A stretch of 64,000 bases of DNA from Saccopteryx bilineata (GCF_036850765.1 NC_089494.1:3100001-3164000); one strand, 5' to 3'; counted from the stretch's first letter, positions 23,131 through 34,662 are shown. Notes: a model not told the origin generated them from the sequence alone. Numbers and translations: made by a program.

Positions 23131-24085
23131 CTGGCCCTTCTTAGAACCAGCCATGAGTCAGGCACGAGATCATATTAGTCCCGCTCTTTGCTGGGAACAC
23201 TTAGTGAACCCCTCTAACCCTGAGTGAGATGCTCAGGTTCGGTGATCAAGTTCTCTCCCGGACACGGAACGTAGGAGTGAAGGTAATGGGCACTGTTTGT
23301 CCCGCTCTGGCTGGGGCCAAGCCCTGTGTACCTTCTGCTCTACATACTTCCTGCCACTCAACCTTCCCGACCACAACACAGGTTGGGAAATACTCTGAGG
23401 TGAGGTCACCAAGGCTAAGCGAGATCATTATAGCTCTTGCCAGAACTTGAGGGGCTTCCGGGATTCACCCAAAGACATGCCACCCACCGAGTCTCCCTTC
23501 CCTGCCCCACCCGTGTTTCTGGAATCTCTCCCCACCTCCGCACCCGCCAGAAGGGAGGAGCTCCGTGGTCCCGCTCCGGACACCAGGACTTACTTTCCCA
23601 CGGAAGCAATGCTAGAATGAGGGCGTTGAGGGGCGCTGGCGGAGGCTACCGGCAGTGCCAGGGGCAGAGACAGCTCGGTTAACTCGGTGACCGCTGACCA
23701 CGGGGTCCGTGGGAAAAGACACCCCAGACTCCCAGCGGCTGACTTGGAACATCAGTCCTGGAGCCCGGCCTGCGTGTAGATCAGGGGCTGCCTAGGGTTC
23801 GAAACGTTCTTTATTTTGAACGTGGACTCGCTGGACTGTCCACACGCGTGAGTTCCGTCTTTTACTCACTTTTCTGCTTTTCATGACGCGGTGCAAAGAC
23901 TTCCTGTTCTAGCCAAGTGGCAAGAACCACGCCGTCTCTTCCTTCACAAAGCGTACATTTCTGGAAGTCCCCCTTGCCCCCACCCCTCACAAGAGATGTA
24001 TTTCATCGCTATGGAAAATGTAATTGTGTTTTCCTAAGTGACGGGATGTGTTTACACAGGGACTCCGAGTGGGCTCCCGGCCTGG
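23131..24085. other. Unassigned sequence
   Basis: No gene. A possible worn MIR around 23160-23430 (GTCAGGCACGAG, then AGGTGAGGTCACCAAGGC) is too diverged to call firmly. Confidence 0.35.
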
Positions 24086-24470
24086 CCAGATGGTGCCGGG
24101 GCCGTGCTCAGCGGCGTAGCAGGGGCAGCCGGGCCCCCCTCCGGCCCTCCCTGAGCCACGTGACTCGGTGGGAAGGGGGTCTGGGCGTCCCTGCGCCCGC
24201 ATGACGGGCACATGCCGAGCTCTCCACACAGGACACGTGCGCCTGGCCCCCTTGGACGCCTTAGGTGGCGTGCAGGGCGGGGACGGCTCACTGCACTGCG
24301 GCTTGGCCCTCCCAGCCCTCGGTGAGTCATCCCTATTTTTAGCCGGCCCGCTGGCCCAGGTGGGCCAGGTTTCAGCTGCCGGCGCTCTGCACGGGCATCT
24401 CTGCTCCCTCTGTGGAGCGGCTGGACGGCCAGGGACTCGCATTTTCCAGCCGACGTTTCTGTACATGTGA
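24086..24470. promoter_or_regulatory. CpG-rich segment with AP-1 and MEF2 motifs
   Basis: The segment is GC- and CpG-enriched relative to both flanks. TGAGTCA at 24323-24329 is a consensus AP-1 site, and CTATTTTTAG at 24333-24342 fits the MEF2 consensus CTAWWWWTAR exactly. Only three bases separate them. No repeat is recognisable here, so the pair may be an old regulatory element. Activity is inferred. Confidence 0.35.
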
Positions 24471-26262
24471 CTCTGAGCAAGGCTGGCTGTGGAGGAAGGA
24501 AAAGGTGCCATTTTGGGAACCGGTGACAATGATGTCAGTGCTAGTTTTTGAATGGCTCTATGGGCCCTGCAAGCCAGTGGGCTTTCAACTTCTTTGAAAG
24601 CTCCTCCAAAGAAGGAGGAACTTTCTGCCCCCACCCCCCATTTATTCTACCAGCGACAGGCATGACTAAGCGATCAGGATGCTTTGCTCTCCCTGTGCTG
24701 GGAATCGGCCTCAGAAAGGGGCCATGATCCATTAGCTATGTCTGTTTCTAGCACGTGGGGAGGGACTCGTGGTGGCAGCGCTGGAGGGTACTGGCATATC
24801 ATTGAGTTATTGTGTAACTTAATTATATCCATTGTATCGCTACTAGTTTATTGGTATGGCCAGAGCCCCTTGATTTAGGATTCTTCAGAAGCAGACAGAC
24901 CAGACCCTGAGATAGAGTTGGAGAGCAGGCCGTTCGCTGGGAGGTGGCCCAGAGGAACCCTACTGCCGTGGGACAGTGAGGACGGGGTGTGTGAAGGCAC
25001 AGGTTACCCCAGGGCCTCTGGGGACCAGGATGGATGTTTCCAGAGCTGTCCCTATCTGGAAGCAAGGAGGCAGGGTATTTAGTCCGCCTCTTTAGTCTGT
25101 CATTGATGGAGGTCTATCGTCGGTCACGACAGCCTCAGCACCTTTGTCCTGCCCTTGTGTGGGGGGTGTTCATGTTCTTGTGTCCAGAGAGAGCCCTCGT
25201 TCAGGCTGAGAGCCACCGGTGGTGGGAAGAACGGGAGGAGGGTGCCCTGGGCACGGGCAGGCTCAGAGTGTCTTCTCCAGGGCTGCTGTTTGGACCGTGC
25301 CACAGCAGGAGTGATCCACGCGGTCTGGGCTCACACTATCACTTCTTCGCCGGGTGGCACTGGATTGGCCACCCAATCTCTCTGCTGGCCATCATTCCTG
25401 CCCCGTTCCCTCCACGGCTTGCTGCAAGACTAGGGTCCTGTCTACAACACTGCTTTGCTAATGTCAAAGATCTCTGTGAGAGTCTGTGTGAAGATCATTT
25501 TTTGGCTGCCTGCCTCCCTTCCTGGTAGTTCTGTCCTCCATGGAACTCTGGGGAACTGCTAATTAGAACCTCACTTTCCACCCAGACAAGCTGGCCGGAG
25601 GGAGTGCCCCGCCCTCCTGGCTACGTGTGTGCCCCACGCAGGGCCAGTGTGAGTCTCCCTTGGGATTGGTGTGTGGGTCCTGGGAGGAAGAAGACCTCTT
25701 GTCTCTCTCGTTGGAGGCTGTACGCCCGGGGTTGCTGGTGGGCACGGTGTCAAGCAGAGAAATGGCAGAGAAAGAAGGAGAAAACTCTCATGATGTTGAG
25801 TCCTGGATCCAGTTGTGACTCAAACTGGTGCCGTTCCTAAACTTTCCTGTGTTGAGCTAAAAATAAAAGTTATTTTCCCAGCAGAAATGGGTCTATGGCA
25901 GAGAATTACAATTTGGGGCATTAAGCAATGGCAAGATCTGGGCCTGTCCAGAGAACAAAGGAGAGAAACTTGGTTTTTTTTTAATAGAGGGAAGTGGAAG
26001 TTAGGAGGAGCTCTTGTAAACAAAACAGATGGAGAAAACTGGGAGTTAGGAGAATGCTGGCTTCTCATTGGCTGGGCTGTTGCCGGGGAGGAGAAAATCA
26101 TCCTTCCTCCTGTTGGGGAAGTAGAGTACAAAACATCTTCCTGTTCAAGATGCAAAGCACTTGTCTTCCTGTTTTGGGTCAACCCACTATGAGTGGTAGG
26201 CACCCCACCCCCACCCCACAGGTCCTCCTGACTCCAATCTTGGTTGGGGTCTCTTTTACTAA
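24471..26262. other. Unassigned sequence
   Basis: No gene. The 24870-25530 part may be an old LTR (CAGAAGCAGACAGACCAGAC near its left side), but I cannot identify it. A second MEF2-type motif, CTAAAAATAA, occurs at 25857-25866 in unrepeated AT-balanced sequence. Confidence 0.35.
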
Positions 26263-28307
26263 TTACACTGGGGAACAAAATTTTTGTTGCGTCCACAAAA
26301 ACACTTGTTCTTCCCTAATTCAAGTGTGCTGATCTCAAATCTGACCTTAGTTTTTCTCTGTAAGCTACAGTTATTTTGCAATTCAAGATTTTAGGTTTTC
26401 ATCTTACTGTAAAATTTTCAACATTTAGTTTGACATAACGAAGTAGAATGTCTCGTTGGGCATCATCTTTGTGAAAATATAATAATTTACATAATGCAGT
26501 AAATACACTAAAAGATATGATTGCATCAGAATTTGTCTACAATTTCTAAATAGAACATATTAAAACATTTTCATCGTAAAATTTGCGCAAAACTTATTTA
26601 AATTCTATTCAGGCGAAAATTTACATTTGTAGCTCTTGCGTTTGTGTACTTGTTGAGGACAATCTCGTTTGATGCTCCAGAAGTAGTCTGCTCATCACTA
26701 ACAGCTCCAAGATTTTCAGAAAACTTATCAAGGTGACTGTTCAGGAAGTGAATCTTAACGCTCATGTTACATCAATGTCGCGGAAAGCCAACAGCATCCT
26801 TTGAACCAGAAGTTCATAGTTTTCTGCTTTTTTGTTGCCAAGGAAGTTCTTTATAACTGCCACAAAAGACTGCCATGCTGCTTTCTCCTCCTTATCTTCT
26901 GGGCAAATTCTTCATCACATATGAGGGTTCGAATTTGAGGTTCATCGAATACACCTGCTTTTATCTTCTCAAAAGACAAGGCAGGAAAAGCAGAAATAAT
27001 ATGTTGAAAGCATTCACTTTCTCTGTTCAAAGCCTGAACAAACTGTTTCATTAAGCCAAGTTGGATGTGAAGTGGGGGAAAAATGATCCTGTCTCGATTA
27101 ACTACAGGTTCATTCACAATATTTTGCATCCTTACTTCCAGAGCTTCACGTTTCGGCCACTCCTTTTGTGTCCAGGAAATAGCCGCCATTCTGTTGGGCT
27201 GTAAGTGGTAACAGCTAGCTGGCTGAGAAGACTACTGATATCATGACAGTAAACGAAGTGTTTGTCTTTGGAAAGGAAGTCCACAAAAATTTGTTCACGC
27301 TTCCTGAAATGGGATACTTTAGCTGACCAGTGAAGTACATTCTTTTCTTGGAGGCTAATAACTCAGCTGCTTTCTTTGATAGGCCCAAATCTCTTACTAA
27401 GTCATTCAATTCGGGTTGGTTAAACTGTTGAGGGGTTAATGACTGCTTGGCATCAGAGGAAGACCCTTCAGATTCTACAACCATTTCCTCACACATCTTA
27501 TCAAAATACATTTGATCACCATGTTTACTTTCTTCATCCTTAGAAGAAATAAAACCATTGAAAACTGGAACCGGGAGTGTCTCAGAGTGTGGGATAAGTC
27601 ATATTGTTGAAGGAATATTAGGATATGCAATCATATGCTGTTTTTTTCTTGCCGATGCCCTTTGTATGGATCAGACAGAAATAACAGTCACTGCTGTGGT
27701 CCTTAGGTTCACGCCACACCATGGGAATACCTAAAGGCATTCCTTTGCATTTTCCTTTTGTCCAGTCACGAAGCATTTCCTCACAATTATGACACACAAT
27801 ATGAGGAGCCCAATTCTTGTCTTGATCGCCAAGGGGAACTTGAAAATAGGCAATACATGCACGTGTCACAAATGATGAAATATTGTGTCTTTGACATTGA
27901 AGTGTGTAACAGCCACATATATAACAGGAGGTTTCTAGACTATTCTTACATTTATGCCTACTCGAAGAAGCCATGATTCAATCTTACAACAAAATAAGAG
28001 GGTGTTTATATCAGATAATAATTTTTTACATATTAAAACAACTACAATTATGTAAAAGTGATGTTTGTAAAACATTAATTGCCTTGTGGTTATGTTCAAT
28101 CCAAGAGTCATTGCCCTTTAACTCCAATTTCAAAACCAATGCATGCCATTAACTGTAACAAAAAGAAATTAAAATTGCCTAAGAACTAGAGCATGCACCA
28201 AAAAACGGATTTCAGATTTGGAATCAGCTGATGCAGAAATATATAGAAACAGTTCTAAAACCTCATGCAACAGAAAATGAAAAAAAAAAAATTGCTCCCC
28301 AGTGTTA
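26263..28307 (-). mobile_element. CACTG-ended DNA transposon with TTA duplication
   Basis: The element spans 26266-28304. The left end reads CACTGGGGAACAAAATTTTT, and the right end, read inward on the other strand, CACTGGGGAGCAATTTTTTT. Both are flanked by TTA (26263-26265 and 28305-28307). A second inverted block lies inside: GCTGATCTCAAATCTGA at 26328-26344 faces its near-copy at 28212-28228. CACTG termini with a 3-bp duplication fit the CACTA/Mirage/Chapaev assemblage, but that is a resemblance of ends, not a proven classification. The inside carries one broken gene on the minus strand. Composition is AT-rich, unlike the GC-rich flanks. Confidence 0.85.
26605..27974 (-). pseudogene. Broken transposon protein gene (arthropod/cnidarian-type family)
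   Basis: A true ATG at 27974 opens a 118-codon segment with Cys pairs typical of a zinc-binding region (CYICG near residue 18, CHNCEEM near 61, CYFC near 97) and the motif GIPMVWREP. The frame shifts within an A run near 27640 and meets a TGA soon after. It continues at 27511 in another frame (CEEMVVESEG, then LNDLVRDLGLSKKAAELLAS) and resumes at about 27189 with WTQKEWPKREALE and IIFPPLHIQLGLMKQF. A final segment (DYFWSIKRDCP, HKRKSYKCKF) ends at the TAG at 26605-26607. I recognise these motifs from an abundant uncharacterised protein family of insects, spiders and Hydra. Against my memory of that family, one stretch of roughly 100 residues is missing near 27175 and about 25 near 26688. No catalytic triad can be assigned from the remaining pieces. 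The gene cannot make a working product. Confidence 0.8.
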
Positions 28308-30036
28308 TTTATACCTGTTAAGTCTCTTTGCTTTAGTCCCTTGGAACTGGGATGTTTGCTCTTTGTAACAAGAACCCTACTAACTCAGGAAAGGGAGGTT
28401 GGCAAGGGGTGGCGACCTGGCTGGGTTGTATTTGCTGCCATTGAGGACCCTCAGAGCAGCCACTGACCAATCAGAGTCAGACGTCAGGATGGGGAGGGGT
28501 CCAGGTCAGCCGGATTTGCCTCAGGTATGGAGGCGGAGTCTTTGCAGCGCGGTAGCTGGGATCCTCCCTTCTCGCCCCAGTGCCCTGGGCCCTCCCTGCC
28601 CGTGGACTCTCCCAGGGACCTTCCGCAGCTCCTTGCCCACGTGCCCCAGGGATGCTCAGGTTGGCTGGTGCCTGTGATTCGTTCCCAGACGGTGAGGAAC
28701 CAGCTCTCGCTGGTGACTTCATAGTCAGCCTCTCCCTGGGGGCACATCTAGCTTCTCTGCAAATTCCCTGGAATTCTCACACTTTTCCACCCAGTAGCCC
28801 TGGTTGGGGAGAGCAGGGAACGAGCCACGTGGACCTCAGGGGTCTGGACTTGGAGGGCTGGGTGGGTGTCAAACCCCCTTGATGCCTTGTCATCCATCCT
28901 TAAATAAGTGCAGGTAAAATTTGCCGTCTGTGACATAGTCCACTGCATTTCATTGATCATGAAGTAATGTTTTCAGTGACGTTCGTCTCCGAGACCCCAT
29001 CTGTGAGTTCAGGAACACTCCGGGGTGACGGCCACGGTTCCTTCATTCCGTGCTGTCTCGCCACGACTCGTCCTGCCTGCCGGGGGAGAGGATCCTGGTG
29101 TCACAAGCAGGGCCCTCATCAAAGGGTTGAGAAGCTGGGAGGGGTCTGGGCTCTTCAGCTTCCACCGAAGAGTTTCCCTTTTGGAGGGGGCCCTGACCCC
29201 CCCCCCCCCCCCCGTCCTGGTTCCTTTCTTCTTTCTCCTGGAGGTCTGACACCAGAGAACACTCCCTGTGGGAAGCCTCGGGCACCAGGTCCACCCCAGG
29301 ACCTTCCTGGGTCTTCCAGCCCACAGGACGGTCCCTCTTTTTTCTCCCCAGGTCCCCATAGGGTTTGATCCCCCCCCCCCACACACACACACAAGCCTTA
29401 GACCCCCTGACCTGCTGTCAGAGGCATTGCACCCGGGCCTGGCGGCTTGTGGGCACAGTTCCAGGGTGGGGGGAGGGTGTATGCTGTCCCAGTCACCTCC
29501 GTGGCCACAGCACAGGGCAGGTGCTCACTAAGTAGGGGCTGAGCAGACCTCCCCCCTGCAGGGCCACCCCCTCATCTCTGTATAGGTTGGTTCTCCTCTG
29601 TGACCACAAGAGGAGGCGTTTGAAAAGGCCCAGCTGTGCGGCCCTGGGAAGTGACTCTTCAGAGCGACAGACACCAGCTGGCTCCACAGGCGGACGTGGG
29701 AGAGGCTCTGGGTGCCTGCTGTGAACTCCGATGTCAGCCGGCTCTGGGGCTTCGGACCCCTCTCTCCCTGGTCTCCATCATGAGGTCCCCAAGGAGCCCC
29801 TTCCAGACCCTGGACGCTGGCTTCATCACCCTCCTCAGAGCCGAGGAGCCGGGCCTGCTGGCCTGCCGCCCCTGACTCGTGGTTGTGCTGGACCTTGTAG
29901 CCTCCTTGGGCCCGTCCAGTGGTCAATCTCCACATCTTCCCACCCATGACACCCGTGTGCAGAAATGTTTCTAGCAGAATTATGTTGACTGTTGTGTAGT
30001 TTCAAAGTGGCCCAAGTGTGTTGCAGTCTGAGATTT
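28308..30036. other. Unassigned sequence
   Basis: No gene. It includes a polyC run near 29200 and a C10(AC)n stretch near 29372-29393. Overlapping frames on both strands are not supported. Confidence 0.4.
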
Positions 30037-30392
30037 AAAGACTTTATCTGGCCCTGGCCAGTTGGTAGTAGAGCATTGACTTGCACGTGGTCAGGGCACA
30101 CATGACAAGCAACCATTTGCTTTTCCGTCTCTCCCCCTCCCCTTTATCTCTGTCTCTTCTCTTTCTGCAACCATGGTTTGATTGGTTCAGGCTCATTGGC
30201 CCCAGGTGCTGAGGATGGCTCTGTGGAGCCTCTGCCCCAGGTGCTAAAAATAGCTGGGTTGTGAACACGGCCCCAGATGGGTAGAGTATCGTCCCCAGAG
30301 AAGGGTTGCTGGGTGAATCTCAGTCGGAGCGCATGCAGGAGTCTGTCTCTCTGTCTCCCCTCTTCTTGCTGAAAACAAAAAAAGACTTTATC
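30037..30392 (+). mobile_element. Long Ves-type SINE with TSD
   Basis: The SINE spans 30049-30380 with a perfect 12-bp duplication AAAGACTTTATC. It has a tRNA-like head (GGCCCTGGCCAGTTGG) with a deletion through part of the B box, then GTGCTGAGGATGGCTC and GGAGCGCATGCAGGAGTCTG and an A-rich tail. CTAAAAATAG at 30244-30253 is a MEF2-type motif. Confidence 0.9.
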
Positions 30393-30734
30393 CACTGGAG
30401 ACCAGGACTCAGATGGTCACTGTCACATCACAGCAGTAGAACTGTCTCCAGCCACACTCTTCCTGGGCCTGACCTGGGACATCCTGCTTACCCTCAGCCT
30501 GTCCTGGCCCTCGCTGGTTTCCCACTCCCGGCAGTCACTCAGAAGGGTCCCACTCAGAATAGCGGCAGGGCCTTCGAGAGACAGCGAGACCTGGGCTTCG
30601 TCCAAGTGGTTTGCATTTCAAGAGGCTCCCTGTCCCATCTGGAGTCATTCTCATCCTGAGGTGTCATGAGAATGTCTTTTAACTTTGTCAGCATTAGTAC
30701 CACATGCATTTGGGTCCCCATCCTGCCCGCCCCC

Positions 30735-30771
<37 letters not shown>

Positions 30772-31252
30772 CTGAAAAGTAAAGCCTACTTGTAAAACCC
30801 ATAATGTACCACTGTCCTCACCTCGGGCCCACCCCCCGGGGCTGCTTCTGATTACACTGGCTTCAGGTTTTTCTGATTACTCTGCTCTAAATGTTTATGT
30901 TTGGCCCTGGCGGGGAGAGGGCTGTTTGTATAACACGGTGAGGTAAAAGCGGCTTTCTGCTGGTCGGAGGGAGGGCGCCTCCACACCGGAGGCGGTGCCT
31001 GCACGCTGCTATTACGCTTTCATCTACTCGAATTCCATATCGTTAGCCGAAAATCAGGCGTCCTGGCTTGACATCCAGTCTCTTGTTCCCCTCCCTGATT
31101 GAGGAATGTTTTTATCTGGAAAGCCTACCAGAGGCGTAAAAACAATGCCATGTGTAGTTTTGCGTATCACGAGCCTCTGGCCGAAAGGAATACAACCGCA
31201 GGCGTCCCCAGCGCTGTGGTTGTGAGGGCTATGCTCCTCATGAGTGTGTAGA
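30393..31252. other. Unassigned sequence, partly CNE-like
   Basis: A polyC tract of roughly 40 bases lies at about 30738-30771. From 30880 to 31250 the sequence is unrepeated, balanced in composition and lacks transposon signs, the look of a conserved noncoding element. Conservation cannot be seen from one genome. Confidence 0.35.
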
Positions 31253-31628
31253 CGATTTTATTTAATCAATTCATTACTAGTTTATTATTTCAGTGAGAGG
31301 AGGGGAGGACTCCTGCATGTGCCCCAACCAGGATCCACCTGGCAACCCCCACCTAGGGCCAATGCTCGAATCAACTGAGCTATTTTTAGCACCTGAAGCT
31401 GACATACTTGGACTATCCCAGCTATCCTCAGTGCCAGGAGCCCATGCTCCCACCAATTGAGCCACTGGCCTGGGAGGAGAAGAGAGAAAGAAGAGGGAGA
31501 GAGAGAAGGGGGGAGAAGCAGATGGTCGCTTCTCCTGTGTGCCCTGACTGGGAATTGCACCTGGGACGTCCACATGCTGGGCTGACACTCTATCCACTGA
31601 GTCAACTGTCCAGGGCCCAATTTTATTT
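31253..31628 (-). mobile_element. Long Ves-type SINE, minus strand
   Basis: The SINE spans 31264-31617 with flanks CGATTTTATTT and CAATTTTATTT (one mismatch). The minus strand starts GGCCCTGGACAGTTGACTC. The motif CTATTTTTAG at 31380-31389 (CTAAAAATAG on the element strand) is present. Confidence 0.85.
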
Positions 31629-31680
31629 TTTAATATAAATTAATGATTTTTTTTCAATCACTGAAGGAAAAAATAATGTG

Positions 31681-31918
31681 AATATTTATTATTCTTTTTT
31701 TTTAATTTTTTTTCTTCTTTCTTTCTTTCTTTCTTTCTTTCTTCATTATAGCTAGGGGAGAGAGAGTGAGAGAGAGAAGGGGGGAGGAGCAGGAAGCATC
31801 AACTCCCATATGTGCCTTGACCAGGCAAGCCCAGGGCCCTGAACCGGCAACCTCAGCGTTTCCAGGTTGACGCTTTATCCACTGTGCCACCACAGGTCAG
31901 GCAAATATTTATTATTCT
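31681..31918 (-). mobile_element. Ves-like SINE, minus strand, with TSD
   Basis: The SINE spans 31696-31903 with a 15-bp perfect duplication AATATTTATTATTCT. The element strand starts TGCCTGACCTGTGGTGGC, the same subfamily as the copies at 16318 and 37993. The tail includes a (CTTT)n run on the plus strand. Confidence 0.9.
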
Positions 31919-33435
31919 AACTTGATGAGTTAAGTGTCTATGGTTTCAAAAGTTCCTGTTTCAATATAATACTCTGTCAAGCCAAGATATGCCTCCACAA
32001 ATTCTTTCTTTCCACAAATATCTGAGGGCCTACCACGTGTCTGGCCATGTGTGAGGGGCCGGAACTCCATACAATGATGATGATGATGATGACATCCGGC
32101 CCTCAGGGAGCTGATACCCTGGCCGAGGAGAACGCTGGGGAACAGGAAGTAAGCTGGGTCAGGGAGGTCCCTTCTGACGGGATGAACGCTGGAGGGGGTG
32201 CGGTAGCCACGGGGAGGGTGTTCCCACGAGTCTCACTTCCCACGGGTTGCTCCCGGCCCATGATGGAACCCCTGGGGTATTGATGCTGGCCCCTTCCTGG
32301 GTGCCGTGGGAACCCCTCCAACCATGTGGGCTTTGGCTCTGGGACTTCCCAGCCCGGCTGAAACTTCCTCGGACCTGCGCTGGAGGCCCAGGCTCTTCCC
32401 TCCCCTGCTCCATCCCCGGGTGTCGGCCCGGCATCCCGCCCTGTGGCCCACCCGCCTCCTCCTGCCCCCTTCCCTTGGTCCCGCCCGGGCACCCACCCAG
32501 GACTCCAGTCTCTTCTCTCGGACTCAGCTTCTCGAAAGGGCTGAACCCACAGAGCCTGCTGGAATGAAATAGGACTATCTGGAGAAGGGTCCTGGGACAG
32601 GGACGTAATAAAAACCTCCCTTGGCTGGAAAATATCTGACCCCTCTGTCCAGTCCCAAAGGTCACTCATGGGGGTTGCTCAACGCTGCTTCCCTGTTGCC
32701 TGGTATTCTCAGGCTGACACCTCTTAGTTCGTTCCCACTCCCCTCCCTCCTCCACCCCTCCTGTGCCTTCTGCCCTCCCTCCCCTCCTCCACCCCTCCTC
32801 CCCTCTTCCCCTCCCCTCCCCTCCCCTCTTCCCCTCCCCTCCCCTCCCCTCTTCCCCTCCCCTCCTCCCCTCGGTCCCTGGCCAAGCTGGTCTCACTAGG
32901 ATTCACATTTTCTCTGCGGGGCCACCAGCAGGCTCTCCACACTCCTGAATACCTCTGCTCCACTTCAGCTGCCTTCCCAGCCCTTGAACAGCCCGGCCCA
33001 GAGGAACATCTGGGGAAGTTTTAGCTGGAGACTCAGGACTGGGTGTTGCTTAATATGTGGAAAAAATGCAGTGTTTCCTTCTCCCACGGAACACGAGCCA
33101 CATGGTGGTCAGTCCAGCAGCCGGGCTGAGGCCCCGCTGGGATCAGCTCATCCTGCCCGCTGACCTCTTCCCAGCTGTGGGTTACCCCGCGGCAGCATCA
33201 CGCTCTGCTGCTCCCGGGCCTTCGCTTGTGCAAGCCTCACCCACTCGGCCAGGAGGGAGGGTGGTGGTCCAGGGCTGGGCCACAGTCAGCAAGAGGCCTG
33301 GTACACAGGGACGCTGCCCGCCAGGCCGGGGTCCAGAGGGGCCAAGCGGTGCAGGAACGCAGGGCAAACCCCGCCCAGTCCCCCCGAGGGGCACCTGCCT
33401 GCCCTGGGCTGGGAACCACCCCGTCCCCTGCCCTC
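31919..33435. other. Unassigned sequence with CT-rich tract
   Basis: A worn ancient repeat (CCACAAATATCTGAGGGCCT and onward) sits at 32010-32130 with a (GAT)n run. A (CCCCT)n/(CCCTC)n polypyrimidine tract fills 32745-32872. No gene. Confidence 0.45.
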
Positions 33436-33522
33436 TCCTGCCGGGGTCCACAGCCGCACCCAGGCCGGGGTCCACAGCCACACCCAGGCCGGGGTCCACA
33501 GCCGCACCCAGGCCGGGGCACA
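33436..33522 (+). repeat. Tandem repeat, 24 bp x about 3.5
   Basis: GGCCGGGGTCCACAGCCGCA followed by CCCA repeats with a 24-bp period; units differ by a single base (CCGCA versus CCACA). Confidence 0.9.
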
Positions 33523-33899
33523 GCTCTCCGCAGCTTGCTGGCCTGGGGCGTGAAACGGCCCGAGAGTGAGGAGAGTTAAGGAATCCAGGGCCTCGAACCA
33601 AGCCAGCTGTGTTCACAAACCACTTTCCTCTCGAATCGTCAGGACGGATCGGAGGGCGCCGCTCGAGGGTCCGCGTGAATCACCGCGCGGGCGAGGAGAC
33701 GGGTCACGTGCTGTACGGTTATAAGCAGATCTGGGGGATTTACACAAGTCTCGGGGTGCCACCCCTTCCAGGGCTGCCAGCAAAACCCTAATACACTTAA
33801 GTTTTTGTGTGACTCTAGTCTCTGTGCGGCTGACCGCGGCCCACGTCGGGAGCGGGAGCGCTGTGCGCAGGGACCGCGCTGAGGGTCCGCTCGCTGTTC

Positions 33900-34662
33900 T
33901 CACCTCCTCGGGTCCTGCCTCGGGTCCTGCCTCGGGTCCTGCCTTGGGGTCCTGCCTCGGGTCCTGCCTTGGGGTCCTGCCTCGGGTCCTGCCTCGGGGT
34001 CCTGCCTCGGGGTCCTGCCTCGGGTCCTGCCTCGGGTCCTGCCTCGGGGTCCTGCCTCGGGGTCCTGCCTCGGGTCCTGCCTCGGGGTCCTGCCTCGGGG
34101 TCCTGCCTCGGGGTCCTGCCTCGGGTCCTGCCTCGGGTCCTGCCTCGGGGTCCTGCCTTGGGTCCTGCCTCGGGGTCCTGCCTTGGGTCCTGCCTCGGGT
34201 CCTGCCTCCTGCCTCGGGGTCCTGCCTCGGGTCCTGCCTCGGGGTCCTGCCTCGGGTCCTGCCTCGGGTCCTGCCTCGGGGTCCTGCCTCGGGTCCTGCC
34301 TCGGGGTCCTGCCTCGGGGTCCTGCCTCCTGCCTTGGGTCCTGCCTCGGGGTCCTGCCTCGGGGTCCTGCCTCAGGGTCCTGCCTCGGGGTCCTGCCTCG
34401 GGGTCCTGCCTCGGGGTCCTGCCTCGGGTCCTGCCTTGGGGTCCTGCCTCGGGGTCCTGCCTCGGGGTCCTGCCTCGGGTCCTGCCTTGGGGTCCTGCCT
34501 CGGGGTCCTGCCTCCTGCCTCGGGGTCCTGCCTCGGGGTCCTGCCTCGGGTCCTGCCTCGGGGTCCTGCCTCGGGGTCCTGCCTCGGGTCCTGCCTCGGG
34601 GTCCTGCCTCGGGGTCCTGCCTCGGGTCCTGCCTCGGGGTCCTGCCTCGGGTCCTGCCTCAG
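33900..34662 (+). repeat. Minisatellite, 13/14-bp units
   Basis: More than 50 units of CCTCGGGTCCTGC (13 bp) or CCTCGGGGTCCTGC (14 bp), with occasional CCTTGG variants and short CCTCCTGC junctions. Frames of over 300 codons run through it on both strands. The mix of 13 and 14 shuffles the frame, so no protein is implied. Confidence 0.95.

Noticed and set aside
22789..23178. Ser-Ile-His-Pro repeat protein
   Set aside because: Translation of the ATCC tetranucleotide array; the same occurs at 42696-42974.
24870..25530. Named LTR or LINE segment
   Set aside because: It has the look of an old repeat, but I could not match enough of it to any consensus I know.
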